A stretch of DNA of 64,000 nt from Saccharina japonica (Eukaryota > Sar > Phaeophyceae > Laminariales > Laminariaceae). The notes under the pieces were generated by a model, which worked only from the letters and a program-made list of their open reading frames with translations, was not told where the DNA came from and searched no databases. The stretch lies in NCBI GenBank assembly GCA_008828725.1, contig MEHQ01001731.1, forward strand, positions 1,034,501 through 1,098,500, written 5' to 3'. The stretch's first letter is position 1. Every line of letters begins with the position of its first letter. This document shows positions 53,796-63,612 of the stretch, one piece after another. A program made the translations under genes and the position numbers.

Positions 53796-54535
53796 GTTGT
53801 TTGTTGGTTCGTTCGTTGGTTCGTTCGTTGGTTCGTTCGTTGGTTCGTTCGTTCGTTTGTTTGTTGCTTCGTTCGTCCGTTCGTTGGTTCGTTGGTTCGT
53901 TGGTTCGTTCGTTCATTCGTTTGTTTGCTCGTTGGTTGGTTGGTTGGTTGGTTCGTTCGTCCGTTCGTTCGTTCGTTGGTCCGTTCGTTCGTTCGTTCGT
54001 TCGTTCGTTGGTTCGTTGGTTCGTTGGTTCGTTCGTTCGTTCGCTCGTTCGTTCGTTCGCTCGTTGGTTGGTTGGTTGGTTGGTTCGTTCGTTCGTTCGT
54101 TCGTTTTCAACGTTGTTCGTTGGTTCGTTCGTTGGTTCGTTGGTTCGTTGGTTCGTTGGTTCGTTCGTTCGTTCGTTCGTTCGTTCGTTGGTTCGTTGGT
54201 TCGTTCGTTCGTTCGTTCGTTCGTTCGTTCGTTCGTTCGTTCGTTCGTTCGTTCGTTCGTTCGTTCGTTCGTTCGTTCGTTCGTTCGTTCATTAGTTCGT
54301 TGGTTCGTTGGTTCGTTGGTTCGTTGGTTCGTTCGTTCGTTCGTTGGTTCGTTCGTTGGTTCGTTGGTTCGTTCGTTCGTTCGCTCGTTCGTTGGTTCGT
54401 TGGTTCGTTGGTTCATTCGTTCGTTCGTTGGTTGGTTCGTTCGTTGGTTCGTTCGTTCTTTCAATCGTTCGTTCGTTCGTTCGTTCGTTCGTCTGTTCGT
54501 TCGTCTGTTCGTTCGTTCGTTCGTTTTCTCGTTCG
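53796..54535 (+). repeat. (TTCG)n/(TTGG)n tetranucleotide array, about 740 bp
   Basis: TTCG units with interspersed TTGG are present. The word TTTTCAACGTTG appears at the start (53787) and again at 54105, marking an internal duplication. All plus frames are open (FVRS/LVGS repeats), and one frame runs on into the exon at 54615. Confidence 0.9.
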
Positions 54536-54614
54536 CTGTCTGGGCACCCTAAACTTTGTTCTTAACTTTTTTTTTTTGTTCTTAACTTGTTTTGTTTTCC
54601 TCCCGAAAATCAAG

Positions 54615-54785
54615 GCAAGCGAGTATGCGGTGTTCGTGACGGCAGGAAACGATTCCGGCACTACCACCTACGACATTGCCACGTACAACACCTTGCTCGA
54701 CACCCCCGTTCCCGGTGGTGGCGGCCTCCTGACGGCGACCATGCCTACCTCATACACCGCCGCAGTTTCATTCAATACCTCGGAG
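54615..54785 (+). CDS. Exon of a putative secreted-protein gene
   Basis: The exon has 57 codons and is phase 0/0. The acceptor follows a long T-rich tract (CTCCCGAAAATCAAG) and the donor is GAG|GTAAGC. It reads ASEYAVFVTAGNDSGTTTYD, IATYNTLLDTPVPGGGGLLT, ATMPTSYTAAVSFNTSE. It is Thr/Ser/Gly-rich with sequons NDS and NTS, like a beta-sandwich extracellular segment. Third-position C/G bias is strong compared with the flanks. No family is recognised. A 740-bp TTCG array lies 80 bp upstream in the intron. Confidence 0.65.
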
Positions 54786-54914
54786 GTAAGCGTTTCGATT
54801 TCTACAATATTACCTGCTGTGGGGGTAAGACCTCCAATCGTTAGCTAATACTTGGAGATAAAAGGCTTGATTCATCATTATTAGCGATTACTAGGAGGTA
54901 AAAGCTTCAATCAT
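54786..54914. repeat. Degenerate TAGGAGGTAAAAGCTTCAAT repeats (intron)
   Basis: Words of this type recur at 54889, 55395, 55440, 55530 and 55590, spanning the intron either side of the inverted-repeat element. Confidence 0.5.
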
Positions 54915-55376
54915 ATAACAGCCGATTTTCCTAGTCGAGAATCAATTGCCTTTCCGATGAGAACGAAAATCGGAAGATATTGTTTTTCGAATTGTAAGAA
55001 GAGACGTACTTCCCTCACAGTCATTTTATTTACGAGTACTGTAAACCATTGTCAGTTGTGACAGCCGTCGATGACGAAAAAGAAAAGGAAATCGGCATCG
55101 GCAGTCTCAAGATATCGAGGATCCCAGAAAATCAGGGTGTATGGACGAGGTTCCTCGCCCATAAAGGCAAATTCCCTTATATCTTCTGTTTTACGAGCCT
55201 GTCAATGTAGAGTTCATTTTTATTTTCGTGGGTCGATACCTACCATCGAAGAACATATATTCTAGGTCAAGTTTTGATTGGGAGCGAAACACAACTCTTA
55301 AATAATAACAAAGTACTGAAACCGATTTTCATTCTCATCGGAAAGGCAATTCTCAATTAGGGAAATCGGCTGTTAT
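54915..55376. mobile_element. Non-autonomous DNA transposon with 55-bp inverted ends (TIR-460)
   Basis: ATAACAGCCGATTTTCC...TTGCCTTTCCGATGAGAA and its inverse CTCATCGGAAAGGCAATTCT...AAATCGGCTGTTAT frame 462 bp. The inside is open in two plus frames (for example DDEKEKEIGIGSLKISR), but no transposase motif is seen. One end recurs at about 62998-63055. Confidence 0.75.
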
Positions 55377-55834
55377 TAGCTGTTTTTGCTACGAGTAGGA
55401 GGTGCGAATCAGGTAAGAGCTTCCATCAGTGGCCATCAATAAGAGGTAATAGCTCCAAACAACACATATTCAGAGCTCCAATCAACTATACGTATTTACA
55501 AGCTTTAGTCATTATGCCTAAGAATTGATAGGAGCTAACAGCTTCAATCGATATCTAGTATGCGCTTCAATCCATACATACTAATATTAATAGGAGGAAA
55601 TATTTTCACAACTTCATCTATACCTACCCAATCATAGGAGATGAGAGCGGGTACGTAAGGGGATACATACGATAGTGCGTGCGCATGCGTGCCGTGCGTT
55701 CGCAGCACGTTTAAACCAAGCGTTCGCTTTTCAGTCCACGAGGCATTCATGCCTGGGACAGATCCTCGATTCCCACAACATACATCACGATCTAGATATT
55801 TCTACTGTAGGCAGATACGCATTATACTATACAT
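55377..55834. other. Intron stretch
   Basis: Continuation of the degenerate repeats; no exon is seen. Confidence 0.4.
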
Positions 55835-56171
55835 TTGCACCATGTTTTTCGCCTTAGAAGGATGGTCACTTGAGGAGCTCTATACCTCACCCAAAACATT
55901 GATTTTGGAGGAACATAACAAAACAAAATGCCACCCGATGAACAATACGATGACCTGAAGTAAGTGTACAACAAACGATATTGAAACACAAGAATGAAAT
56001 TCCGACGTTTTTGGGTCAACTGGTCCCACGAATTTGGGGACAAACTACTTGGAATTAGTGTGGGACATGTTTTCAGTTCAGAATGGGTTAAGGCGCCCAA
56101 CCATTCAGAAACCATTTCAGCCAAAAAGTGCTACAGTATATACTTCGTATACCTCTATCGTAGCACGCGTT
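55835..56171. mobile_element. MITE-A copy 4
   Basis: Right end ACCTCTATCGTAGCACGCGT. Family interior words present: GAGGAGCTCTATACCTCACC, CACCCGATGAACAATACGAT, ATGAAATTCCGACG and CATTTCAGCCAAAAAGTGCT. The left end is eroded. Confidence 0.75.
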
Positions 56172-56279
56172 CCCGATCTGATGATCTATTAATAGCTTCT
56201 GTTGCCGGGGGGCGAGTTGGTTGCCATCGGGTGTACTGCATACAACATGCAGGTACGGGCAGCGCACATGTGAGTCTGA

Positions 56280-56440
56280 TACATACCAGCGGGTGCGGGG
56301 GGGGGGGGGGGGGGGTGAGAGTGAGGAGGTCAGGGGTGAGGGGGTGGGGGACGGGTCGGGTACTTACAATTATGTCGCTTGCCTTAGTCCTTTGACCATT
56401 GACCACGCATCCCTTTCGAGACGGAGGAAGGGGGGGGTGT
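56280..56440. repeat. Poly-G run and R520-linked spacer module
   Basis: G-rich 56296-56315, then TTGACCATTGACCACGCATC and CCTTTCGAGACGGAGG as at 23955 and 24066. Confidence 0.6.
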
Positions 56441-57106
56441 GCTCGATGTTCATGCATGGCCGTGTAGTCGAATGGCCATAATAGACCCGCAACGGCGCGG
56501 GGGGGGGGTGTACTCGATATTCATGCATGGCCGTAGTGGTATGACCATAGACCCGAGGCGGAAGGGGGGGGGGGGTGGTGTACTCATGTTGTGCACGGCC
56601 GTAGTCATATGACCATAGACCCTCGCATCCCTACAATGCCGGGACGGAGCGCGTTGGGTTTTCACCAACCAGGCAGACATTGCTTGCACCAAGCGCGAAA
56701 CGCCGTGAGGTATTGGGCGAGTCGCATGGAGGGTGAGCTGCATCCTGCTAAGAACCGCCTCTGAAGCGGACTTGCATATGGACGACAGCTTCAATGAGTT
56801 AATTTAATTTCTGGTGTGGCCACTTCCGGAGACAGCAATGGGTTTTACTATGTAACTGCCTCGCGGACGCCTTACCATATTAACACTACGTGAAACGACC
56901 ATTCCCCTTGTGCGGAACAAAGGTTCTCCACCCCGCACAAATGATCTACTCGACCGCCAGCTTTGGTGACCGCCAAAACAAAACAACAACAAAAAACGGC
57001 ACCCTGGTTGTCTAGCTCACGCAGCGAGTGGCGTGTTTTACAGCGTCGTTGCCAACCGACGCCAACCCAACCTATAAATATAATATATTTATAGGGGGAG
57101 GGGGGT
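56440..57106 (-). repeat. R520 repeat with two extra tandem end modules (minus)
   Basis: Two short end modules (CATGCATGGCCGTAGTGGT then ATGACCATAGACCCG) precede a full unit at 56567-57106, each set off by poly-G. The internal frame starting MKLSSICKSASEAVLSRMQL is open. Confidence 0.8.
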
Positions 57107-57212
57107 TACATATAGAATATGTGCATGTTTCTTACTGAGGTCGTTTATGTGCGGTTTTGGACAGCATATCTGTAAAATCTAAAATCTAGATCCTGCACAG
57201 CATCTCATGACG

Positions 57213-57687
57213 GACGCGTGCTACGATAGAGGTTGCGTTTTTTTGGGCTGAAATGGTTTCTGAATGATGGGTCTCCTTAACCCAAATTCGGCGGATGTTG
57301 TTACAATACTTGTTTGTTGATTGTATATTATTCTCCCTCATTCGCTAAATTAATTAATTATACCCCCCCATACCACGAACAACCTTCGTACCTAAAACAT
57401 ATCGTATACACATTTAGTTTATCCTGCAGGGGCACCTGAGAAGGGCGGGATTGCCTGACCACCTCACTATGTACCCCGTTCGAGTGGGAGACTCGGTGAG
57501 TAAGTCGTTGGCAGGCACAACAGTTGACGAGATCACGAAGATCTCGTCCATTGGTATTGTCGAATCGGGTATATCGCATTTTTTTTTTCCCTCCGAAAAT
57601 CAGTTTTTTTACTTACTATTAGTATACAGCTCCTCAAGTAAGGAGCCTCAGCAAAAAGAGGTGCATCTCTACTTTGTACCAGTAGAC
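57213..57687. mobile_element. MITE-A copy 5 with an exon-like insert
   Basis: The left half (GGACGCGTGCTACGATAGAG to ACTTGTTTGTTGATTG) and right half (CCATTGGTATTGTCGAATCG to AGGTGCATCTCTACTTTG) fit the family consensus. About 205 bp in the middle (57336-57540) are foreign and hold the exon-like segment 57430-57495. Confidence 0.65.
57430..57495 (+). CDS. Exon-like segment inside a MITE-A copy
   Basis: The segment has 22 codons and is phase 0/0, between ACATTTAGTTTATCCTGCAG and GTGAGTAAG, both excellent splice signals. It reads GHLRRAGLPDHLTMYPVRVG then DS. It could be a captured host exon, an exon of the secreted-protein gene around which the MITE broke, or chance. No family is recognised. 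Confidence 0.4.
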
Positions 57688-57965
57688 GCTTGATACGATA
57701 GAGGTAGCATTTTTCGGCTGAAACGTTTTGTGAATTTCCGGGCTCCTTCACCCAAAATCGTCTGAATTTCATTTTTTCGTTGGAAGATATGTTTCATGTC
57801 ATGCCTACTGCTGTAGGCCATGGGATTTTGTATCGGGTACTATTAAAAATCACTTTAGTTTGCGTACAAAATCAGTTTTTGGGTGAGGTATTATAGAGCT
57901 TCTCAAGTGACCACCCTTCTAAGGCAAAAAACGCGGTGCACCTTGACCAGCGAAGCATGCGTTCG
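57683..57965. mobile_element. MITE-A copy 6
   Basis: Left end AGACGCTTGATACGATAGAGG. Interior CACCCAAAATCGTCTGAATT, GGCCATGGGATTTTGTATCG and CAGTTTTTGGGTGAGGTATT. Right end near GAAGCATGCG. It overlaps the end of copy 5 by a few bases. Confidence 0.78.
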
Positions 57966-58021
57966 CAGCATGCGTCAACGGCAGGGTAGGGTCTAGATGA
58001 TCTACGTAGATCGTGATCTTA

Positions 58022-58284
58022 GACGCGTGCTACGATAGGTTGAGGCAGAACATTTTAGCTGAAATATTGTCGGAATGTCGGGGCTCTTTAACCCAAAATA
58101 GTCAGAATTTGATTTTTTTTTGTCGCACTGTTTTCCGTCTTTTTAAGGCCACGGAATTATTAATCGGGTACGTTCGTAGCACTTTTGTTTTCGTCCAAAA
58201 AACAGTTTTTGGGTGAGAGGTATAGAACGCCTCGAGTGACCGCCCTAAAACAAAATACAGTGCACCTCTACCGTAGCATGCGTC
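58022..58284. mobile_element. MITE-A copy 7, 263 bp
   Basis: Left GACGCGTGCTACGATAGG and right CACCTCTACCGTAGCATGCG. It contains AACCCAAAATAGTCAGAATT, GAATTATTAATCGGGTACGT and AGTTTTTGGGTGAGAGGTAT. Nearly complete. Confidence 0.8.
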
Positions 58285-58863
58285 TCATATGCTGAACTGA
58301 GGAGCTATATGCGTACCCAATATACTGGGATCAGATGCGCATTGCACAATGGTTTTCGTTATAGATACCTACAGCAGTATCGCGCTTAGCTTTTGAACTA
58401 TTACTATTATTGGTATCCCACAATGGGCAGCATGAGCTTCAGCATTGATCACTCTCATGTGACCACGCCGAAATAATGAAATCGCGGAGGAGGAAACGAG
58501 GAGGATCCCTACGCACAAAGTCTAATTCCCTTCTGTACGAACTCCCGGCTTGAGCCACGTAGAGCTATCTACTCCATTGTTGTATGCCACGCATAGCTTA
58601 CCAGTGCATTTTGTCGCGCACGCGATGGTTGGTTCAGGTACATGTATCTGAGAAAAGGGGACACATGTAGAGTGTAGAGCTCCTCAAAAGTGAGGAGCCT
58701 TACGTAGACAATTTTGGTAATCTACCCCTACCGTAGAACGCCTCTGAAACCCTGCACAAAACAAAGTAGCCCAAACCTGCCAAATACTTCCCCCCCACCG
58801 TCCATGCCTTCCTCCCAATACCAAAACCTACGTGTGTCATCTTCTTTGGTTGCGGGAGAGAAG
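58285..58863. other. Intron with a MITE-A half copy (58665-58743)
   Basis: TAGAGCTCCTCAAAAGTGAG and CTACCCCTACCGTAGAACGC are a right-half remnant of MITE-A. The last 60 bp before 58864 contain the pyrimidine-rich TGTGTCATCTTCTTTGG. Confidence 0.5.
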
Positions 58864-59085
58864 ACCGGGTCGGGGAACTCAAGCTACCGCTTGTACTGGA
58901 GCAGCCTTTACACCGCCACGGAGGGTTCGGGGGCACAGGGTCACGGCTGCACCACGCCCTCCGATGGCGTGTCCCTAATGAACAACTCCAACTGCTTGTT
59001 CTCCTCGGTGTGCGGGATGGGTTGGGCGGCTGAGGGGGCGTCGGACTGGGAAACGCTTCCGAACGGGGCCTCGCACAGCTTCGAG
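58864..59085 (+). CDS. Exon of a putative secreted-protein gene
   Basis: The exon has 74 codons and is phase 0/0, with donor GAG|GTGAGA and acceptor near TTGCGGGAGAGAAG. The frame is open further upstream, so the start could differ. It reads TGSGNSSYRLYWSSLYTATE, GSGAQGHGCTTPSDGVSLMN, NSNCLFSSVCGMGWAAEGAS, DWETLPNGASHSFE. It has Ser/Gly/Asn-rich composition, three Cys, and sequons NSS and NNS. High G+C at third positions stands out from the flanks. Family unknown. No later exon of the gene was found before 64000. Confidence 0.6.
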
Positions 59086-59352
59086 GTGAGACAGCAGAGG
59101 GGCGTTACGATACGGGTACTGCTGTACCTGTTTTTGGGCAAACTCGGTCTGACTGACTATTGTCGGTATGCTCTTCCTCAACGAAGGAACTATACCCCAA
59201 ACCGTTAGACTTCCATATGTGATTTAACAGTGATCTTCGTTACACATTTTATCCACGATTTTTCCATGGGATAGCCAATATTGTTGTGCCATATGGAAGA
59301 CCACGGGTTACCCCATACCTATGGTACCCCATGCTTTGCACCATGGGGCATC
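59086..59352. other. Sequence leading into the second CCATGG array
   Basis: From 59260 on, words such as CCATATGG and ACCCCATG appear. Confidence 0.4.
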
Positions 59353-59611
59353 GGCGCATGCTACGGTAGAGGTATACAATTTTTTTTCTGAGGCTCCTCA
59401 CCTGAGGAGGTCTATACTAATAGTAAGTAATACTAAGCCACCTGCCTTTGGAGGAAAATAAAAGTGCTACCCGATGAGCAATCCGTTGGCCTAGCTATAC
59501 AATTAAATATTTTCCAACACAAGAATGAATTGTCCGACGGTTTTGGGGTAAGAAGCACGATGATTCGGGGGGGGCAGCCAAAACGTGCTACCTCTATAGT
59601 AGCCCGCGTCC
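59353..59611. mobile_element. MITE-A copy 8, 259 bp
   Basis: Left GGCGCATGCTACGGTAGAGG and right CTACCTCTATAGTAGCCCGC. It contains GCTACCCGATGAGCAATCCG and ACACAAGAATGAATTGTCCG. It lies at the edge of the CCATGG-rich array. Confidence 0.8.
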
Positions 59612-61144
59612 GTCCAACTAAAGCACATCACCCATCCATAAGTCCAATGACCCATCATCTATGCCATGGACCAAACCATAATTCACCATGGGGCAACTCA
59701 ACTCACGGACACCCCTCATGGAATACCTCATGGGGTAGTCCACGGGTGATCCCATCCATGGAGTACACCATGATTTACCATGATGGGGTGCGGCATGGAT
59801 AACCCCACGAACAGACCCATGGACGATCCCATGGTCTCACACTGGGGCAAGCCTTACCCATATCGCACCCCATGGTATATATATGTAGCCCACGGGACGC
59901 GCCGTGGGGCGTATTAAATCGTGCCATACCCCATGGGGTGCACCATGGAGTTCATCATGGTAGGCCAAGTGGGGTGCGCGTGCTTATGTTTACCCCATGG
60001 AAGACGGCATGGTTCATCCCGTGGAGCGTATAACATAACCCACGGCACAAACGTCCCTTCATCAGGAACTTGGTGGCAAAATTCCCTGGATCACCATGGG
60101 TCATTCCATGATATACCCCATGGGGTACGTCTAACCCAATGGTATGTAGCACGCGGCGCACCATCGGATATGCCATGATATGCGCCATGATAGAGTTTTT
60201 CTCCATGGGGTGTCACATGGGTTATCTTGAGATATCTATATATCTGCGTACCCTACTGCTGTGCAATCGTGTCCTCGTGGGGCATGTCGTGGGGCACCCC
60301 ATGAGTCGCCAGGGGGTACACCATAGGATACCTCATGGAACAGTTTGGGCACCAAAATATGTACCATGGGGTGCGCCAAGGCATGGCCCACTACCTACAC
60401 CACGGGAGAGCTTGTCTCATGGATTCCCCCATGGGGTGTTCAATGAAGCATCCTAATGAGGGTCCCGCAGGCCGCCCAAAGGGTCACCATGGGGCGCCCC
60501 GTCGGACACCAGCGCATCTAGGCTACCCCATGGGGTGTATGTGCCACGAGGCGTCCCATTGGATACGCCATAGTATGGGCCATGGTACTTTGTTTGTCCC
60601 AAGGGATGCAACATGGGTCATCGCGTGGTGCAAGCGACATACCTCACGGCGAAGTCGTCACTAGGTGGGGCATGTCGTGAGACACCCCATGGACCAACAC
60701 AGGGCACACACACCATGCGGTACCCCATGGGACGTATGATGAGGTGCCTCATGGGATACCCCACGACCTACACCGCTGGGGTGTGAGTCACCCCATGGTG
60801 TATCCCACGGATGGTCTGACGGGCCACCCAAAGGGATGCCATGGGGCGGCCCGTGAAATATCATGGCACATGCCATGGTATAGGTAACTGGCATGGGATA
60901 CCCCATGGACTCTCCCATGGTATAACAGTGGGCGAGTTCATCCGACTGAATCTACCATAGGATGCCGCATGCATAGCATACGTCATGTGGCAAGCCATGA
61001 AGCACTTCGCGGTTTGCTCATGGGACAACCTGGACATGAAGCATACCATGGGGTACCCCATGATACACTCCGTAGGGTGCCCCATCATACCTATGTACCG
61101 TGGGATGACCAGTTTATTGGGTTTTGACCCACGGAATGTTCCAC
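59612..61144. repeat. CCATGGGG-rich array, about 1.5 kb
   Basis: Dense CCATGGGGT, ACCCCATGG, GGTACACCATG and CATGGTAT words in both orientations, same style as 44270-45490. No gene. Many frames of His/Met/Pro/Gly are fortuitous. Confidence 0.8.
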
Positions 61145-61419
61145 GACGCATGCTACGGTAGAGGTGGGCACCATGCTACAGAGTTTTCTGAGGCGCCTCA
61201 CTCGAGATTAGCTCTATACTAACAGTAAGTCAAAACGGATTTTGGTGGGAAATGATTGTGCTATACTGTATATCCGATGAGCAACCCCGTGGCCTTAACT
61301 ATCAAATGAAAAATATGCAACGGTTTTGAATCAAATTCCGACGGTTTTGGATCAAGGAGCCCGATCTTCCCGAAAACGGTTCAGCTCAAACAATGCTACT
61401 TCTATCGTAGCACGCGTTC
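61145..61419. mobile_element. MITE-A copy 9, 275 bp
   Basis: Left GACGCATGCTACGGTAGAGG and right CTACTTCTATCGTAGCACGC. It is inserted between two stretches of the CCATGG array. Confidence 0.8.
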
Positions 61420-61780
61420 CGACGGGGGATGTTGTATCCCATGTGATGACTCATGGGACATACCGTGACATATTCCATGGAACGGCCCACGGGTTACCAC
61501 AACGTATCCTATAAAATAAACGTACGGTGGGGGTGCTCTATGGAATCGTTGTGTACCATGGCACAATGGGATCTCATGGGGGACTCCATAGCGTTTCCCA
61601 TAGGGGACCCCGTAGGATGAATCATGAGACACATGCATCCCATAGGATGAACCATACCTATACCATGGCTATACTATGCACCGCATAGGTTTTCGCGCGG
61701 TACCTCATGGATTACCACGGGGCATACCATGGTGTACCACGATCGGACCCATGGTGTGCTCCATAGTATGCCCAACTAAA
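61420..61780. repeat. CCATGGGG-rich array, continuation
   Basis: Same word composition as 59612-61144. Confidence 0.75.
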
Positions 61781-62364
61781 TCACATCACCGGCGATGAGC
61801 GGGGGATTGATACGGGGATGTGGTGGTAGCTTGAGTTTTTCCATGCTCAAAGATACATCCACCCCCCACCCCCCCCCCGCTGGGCTACGGCCATGCATCA
61901 CATAAGTACACCCTCCCGCTGGGGATGTCGGCGGTAGCTTCGGTGTTTTATACGTTTTTTGAGTGCCCAACGAGTATAGAGTTATACACTTTATCTCCTT
62001 TTGACGTTCCACCAGGAAGCTTTGTAGGTTCGCAAATATTGCTGTGGGAGTGGGCTTTGAAGAGTTGCATCTTCGACTCAAGCATTGGTTTCGTGGGGTC
62101 GGTGTTCCCCCGAATTTTCCATATATATATACGTATGGTTATCCAGGGCAACAGGGTGGGCTAGTGTTGTGGTATTGCCCTGGAAGGTCTGCAAAGGGTC
62201 TGGGATTATTATACTGGGAATGACGGCGTACAACTTGGAAGGTATATTGCTACAGTAGGGAACAGGGTGTTCAGGGCGAAGGCAAAATCCGGGCCCCACG
62301 TTTTTCAGCCCTTCACCGGGGGCCGTATCTCGATACTACGACATAAGCTCTTTGTTAAGGCAAC
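61781..62364. other. Stretch with overlapping open frames, unassigned
   Basis: Two plus frames are open after CTTTTGACGTTCCACCAG (62018). One has SFVGSQILLWEWALKSCIFD; the other FANIAVGVGFEELHLRLKHW, running about 75 codons. Poly-C at 61866-61880 and an R520 end-module remnant at 61883-61915 are also here. No family or firm exon. Confidence 0.25.
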
Positions 62365-62900
62365 GGTAGGGGGGGGGGGTGTACTCATGTTGTGCACGGC
62401 CGTAGTCATATGACCATAGACCCTCGCATCCCTACAATGCCGGGACGGAGCGCGTTGGGCTTTCACCAACCAGACAGACATTGCTTGCACCAAGCGCGAA
62501 ACGCCGTGAGGTATTGGGCGAGTCGCATGGAGGGTGAGCTGCATCCTGCTAAGAACCGCCTCTGAGGCGGACTTGCATATGGACGACAGCTTCAATGAGT
62601 TAATTTAATTTCTGGTGTGGCCACTTCCGGAGACAGAAATGGGTTTTACTATGTAACTGCCTCGCGGACGCCTTACCATATTAACACTACGTGATACGAC
62701 CATTCCCCTTGTGCGGAACAAAGGTTCTCCACCCCGCACAAATGATCTATTCGACCGCCAGCTTTGGTGACCGCCAAAAAAAAATAACAAAAAAAAACGG
62801 CACCCTGGTTGTCTAGCTCACGCAGCGAGTGGCGTGTTTTACAGCGTCGTTGCCAACCGACGCCAACCCAACCTATAAATATATAACATATTTATGGGGG
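62365..62900 (-). repeat. R520 repeat, full copy (minus)
   Basis: Poly-G at both ends. Order as at 56567-57106 and very similar to it, including an open MKLSSICKSASEAVLSRMQL frame. Confidence 0.82.
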
Positions 62901-63360
62901 GGGGGCTGGATGGGGGGGTTGGGTGTATGATATCCAAATCCCTGGCCACCCCTGTATTCTAGGTTGATGTTTATTGTGAGCGACAATGAAGTACAAAAAT
63001 TGTTTTTCGTTATCATCGGAAAGCCAATTCTCAATTCGGAAAATCGGCTGGTATATGGTGTGCATACGACTTTCCTGGGATGTGTTAGAGGGGGAGATGA
63101 TAAACATGGACGAGTGCGACATGGAGCAGTTTGGTACACTAAATAGTAGCGAGAAAACGATCGCTATCTTGGGAGATAGATGGTGGCCACAGGCGGCGAA
63201 ACAGAAAGGGGATAATAGTAGCAAAGCGTTTCTTTGTAATATATGTAAACAACGAAATGAGCGCCCAAGTGTTGGAGGTGTCTCTATTCGGAGTAGGAAC
63301 GGTGCTCCGTCTCGAAAGGGATGCGTGGTCAATGGTCAAATGACTACGGCGAGCAACAAA
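62901..63360 (+). other. TIR-460 end remnant and an open frame, unassigned
   Basis: TATCATCGGAAAGCCAATTC then GGAAAATCGGCTG repeats an end of TIR-460. A following plus frame reads INMDECDMEQFGTLNSSEKT, IAILGDRWWPQAAKQKGDN and FLCNICKQRNER. It has protein-like composition with one CxxC, but it runs into the repeat-derived module near 63300. Not recognised. Confidence 0.3.
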
Positions 63361-63545
63361 TTAGTATGCCCCCCACCCTTCAGGCGACTCGCCGAAAACC
63401 CCACGGCTTTTTGCGCTTGATGCTAGCAATGCCTGCCTGGTCGATGAAAACCCGACATGCTCCGTGCCGGTATTGTAGGGATGCGAGGGTCTATGGTCAT
63501 AGGACTACGGTCATGCCCGAATATGGAGTACAACCCCCCCCCTCC
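63361..63545 (+). repeat. R520 partial copy (end part only)
   Basis: TCAGGCGACTCGCC...TTTTTGCGCTTGATGC...GATGAAAACCCGACATGCTC to GAATATGGAGTACAACC and poly-C; diverged. Confidence 0.65.
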
Positions 63546-63565
63546 CTCCCTTCGCTCCAGTCGAC

Positions 63566-63612
63566 ACAGCATACATACATACATACATACATACATGCAT
63601 ACATACATATGT
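63566..63612. repeat. (CATA)n microsatellite
   Basis: About ten CATA units. The rest to 64000 holds GTAC/CATA-rich sequence and no gene. Confidence 0.8.

Noticed and set aside
53892-54614. Long FVRS/NERT repeat proteins on both strands
   Set aside because: They are translations of a TTCG tetranucleotide array; every frame is open by composition.
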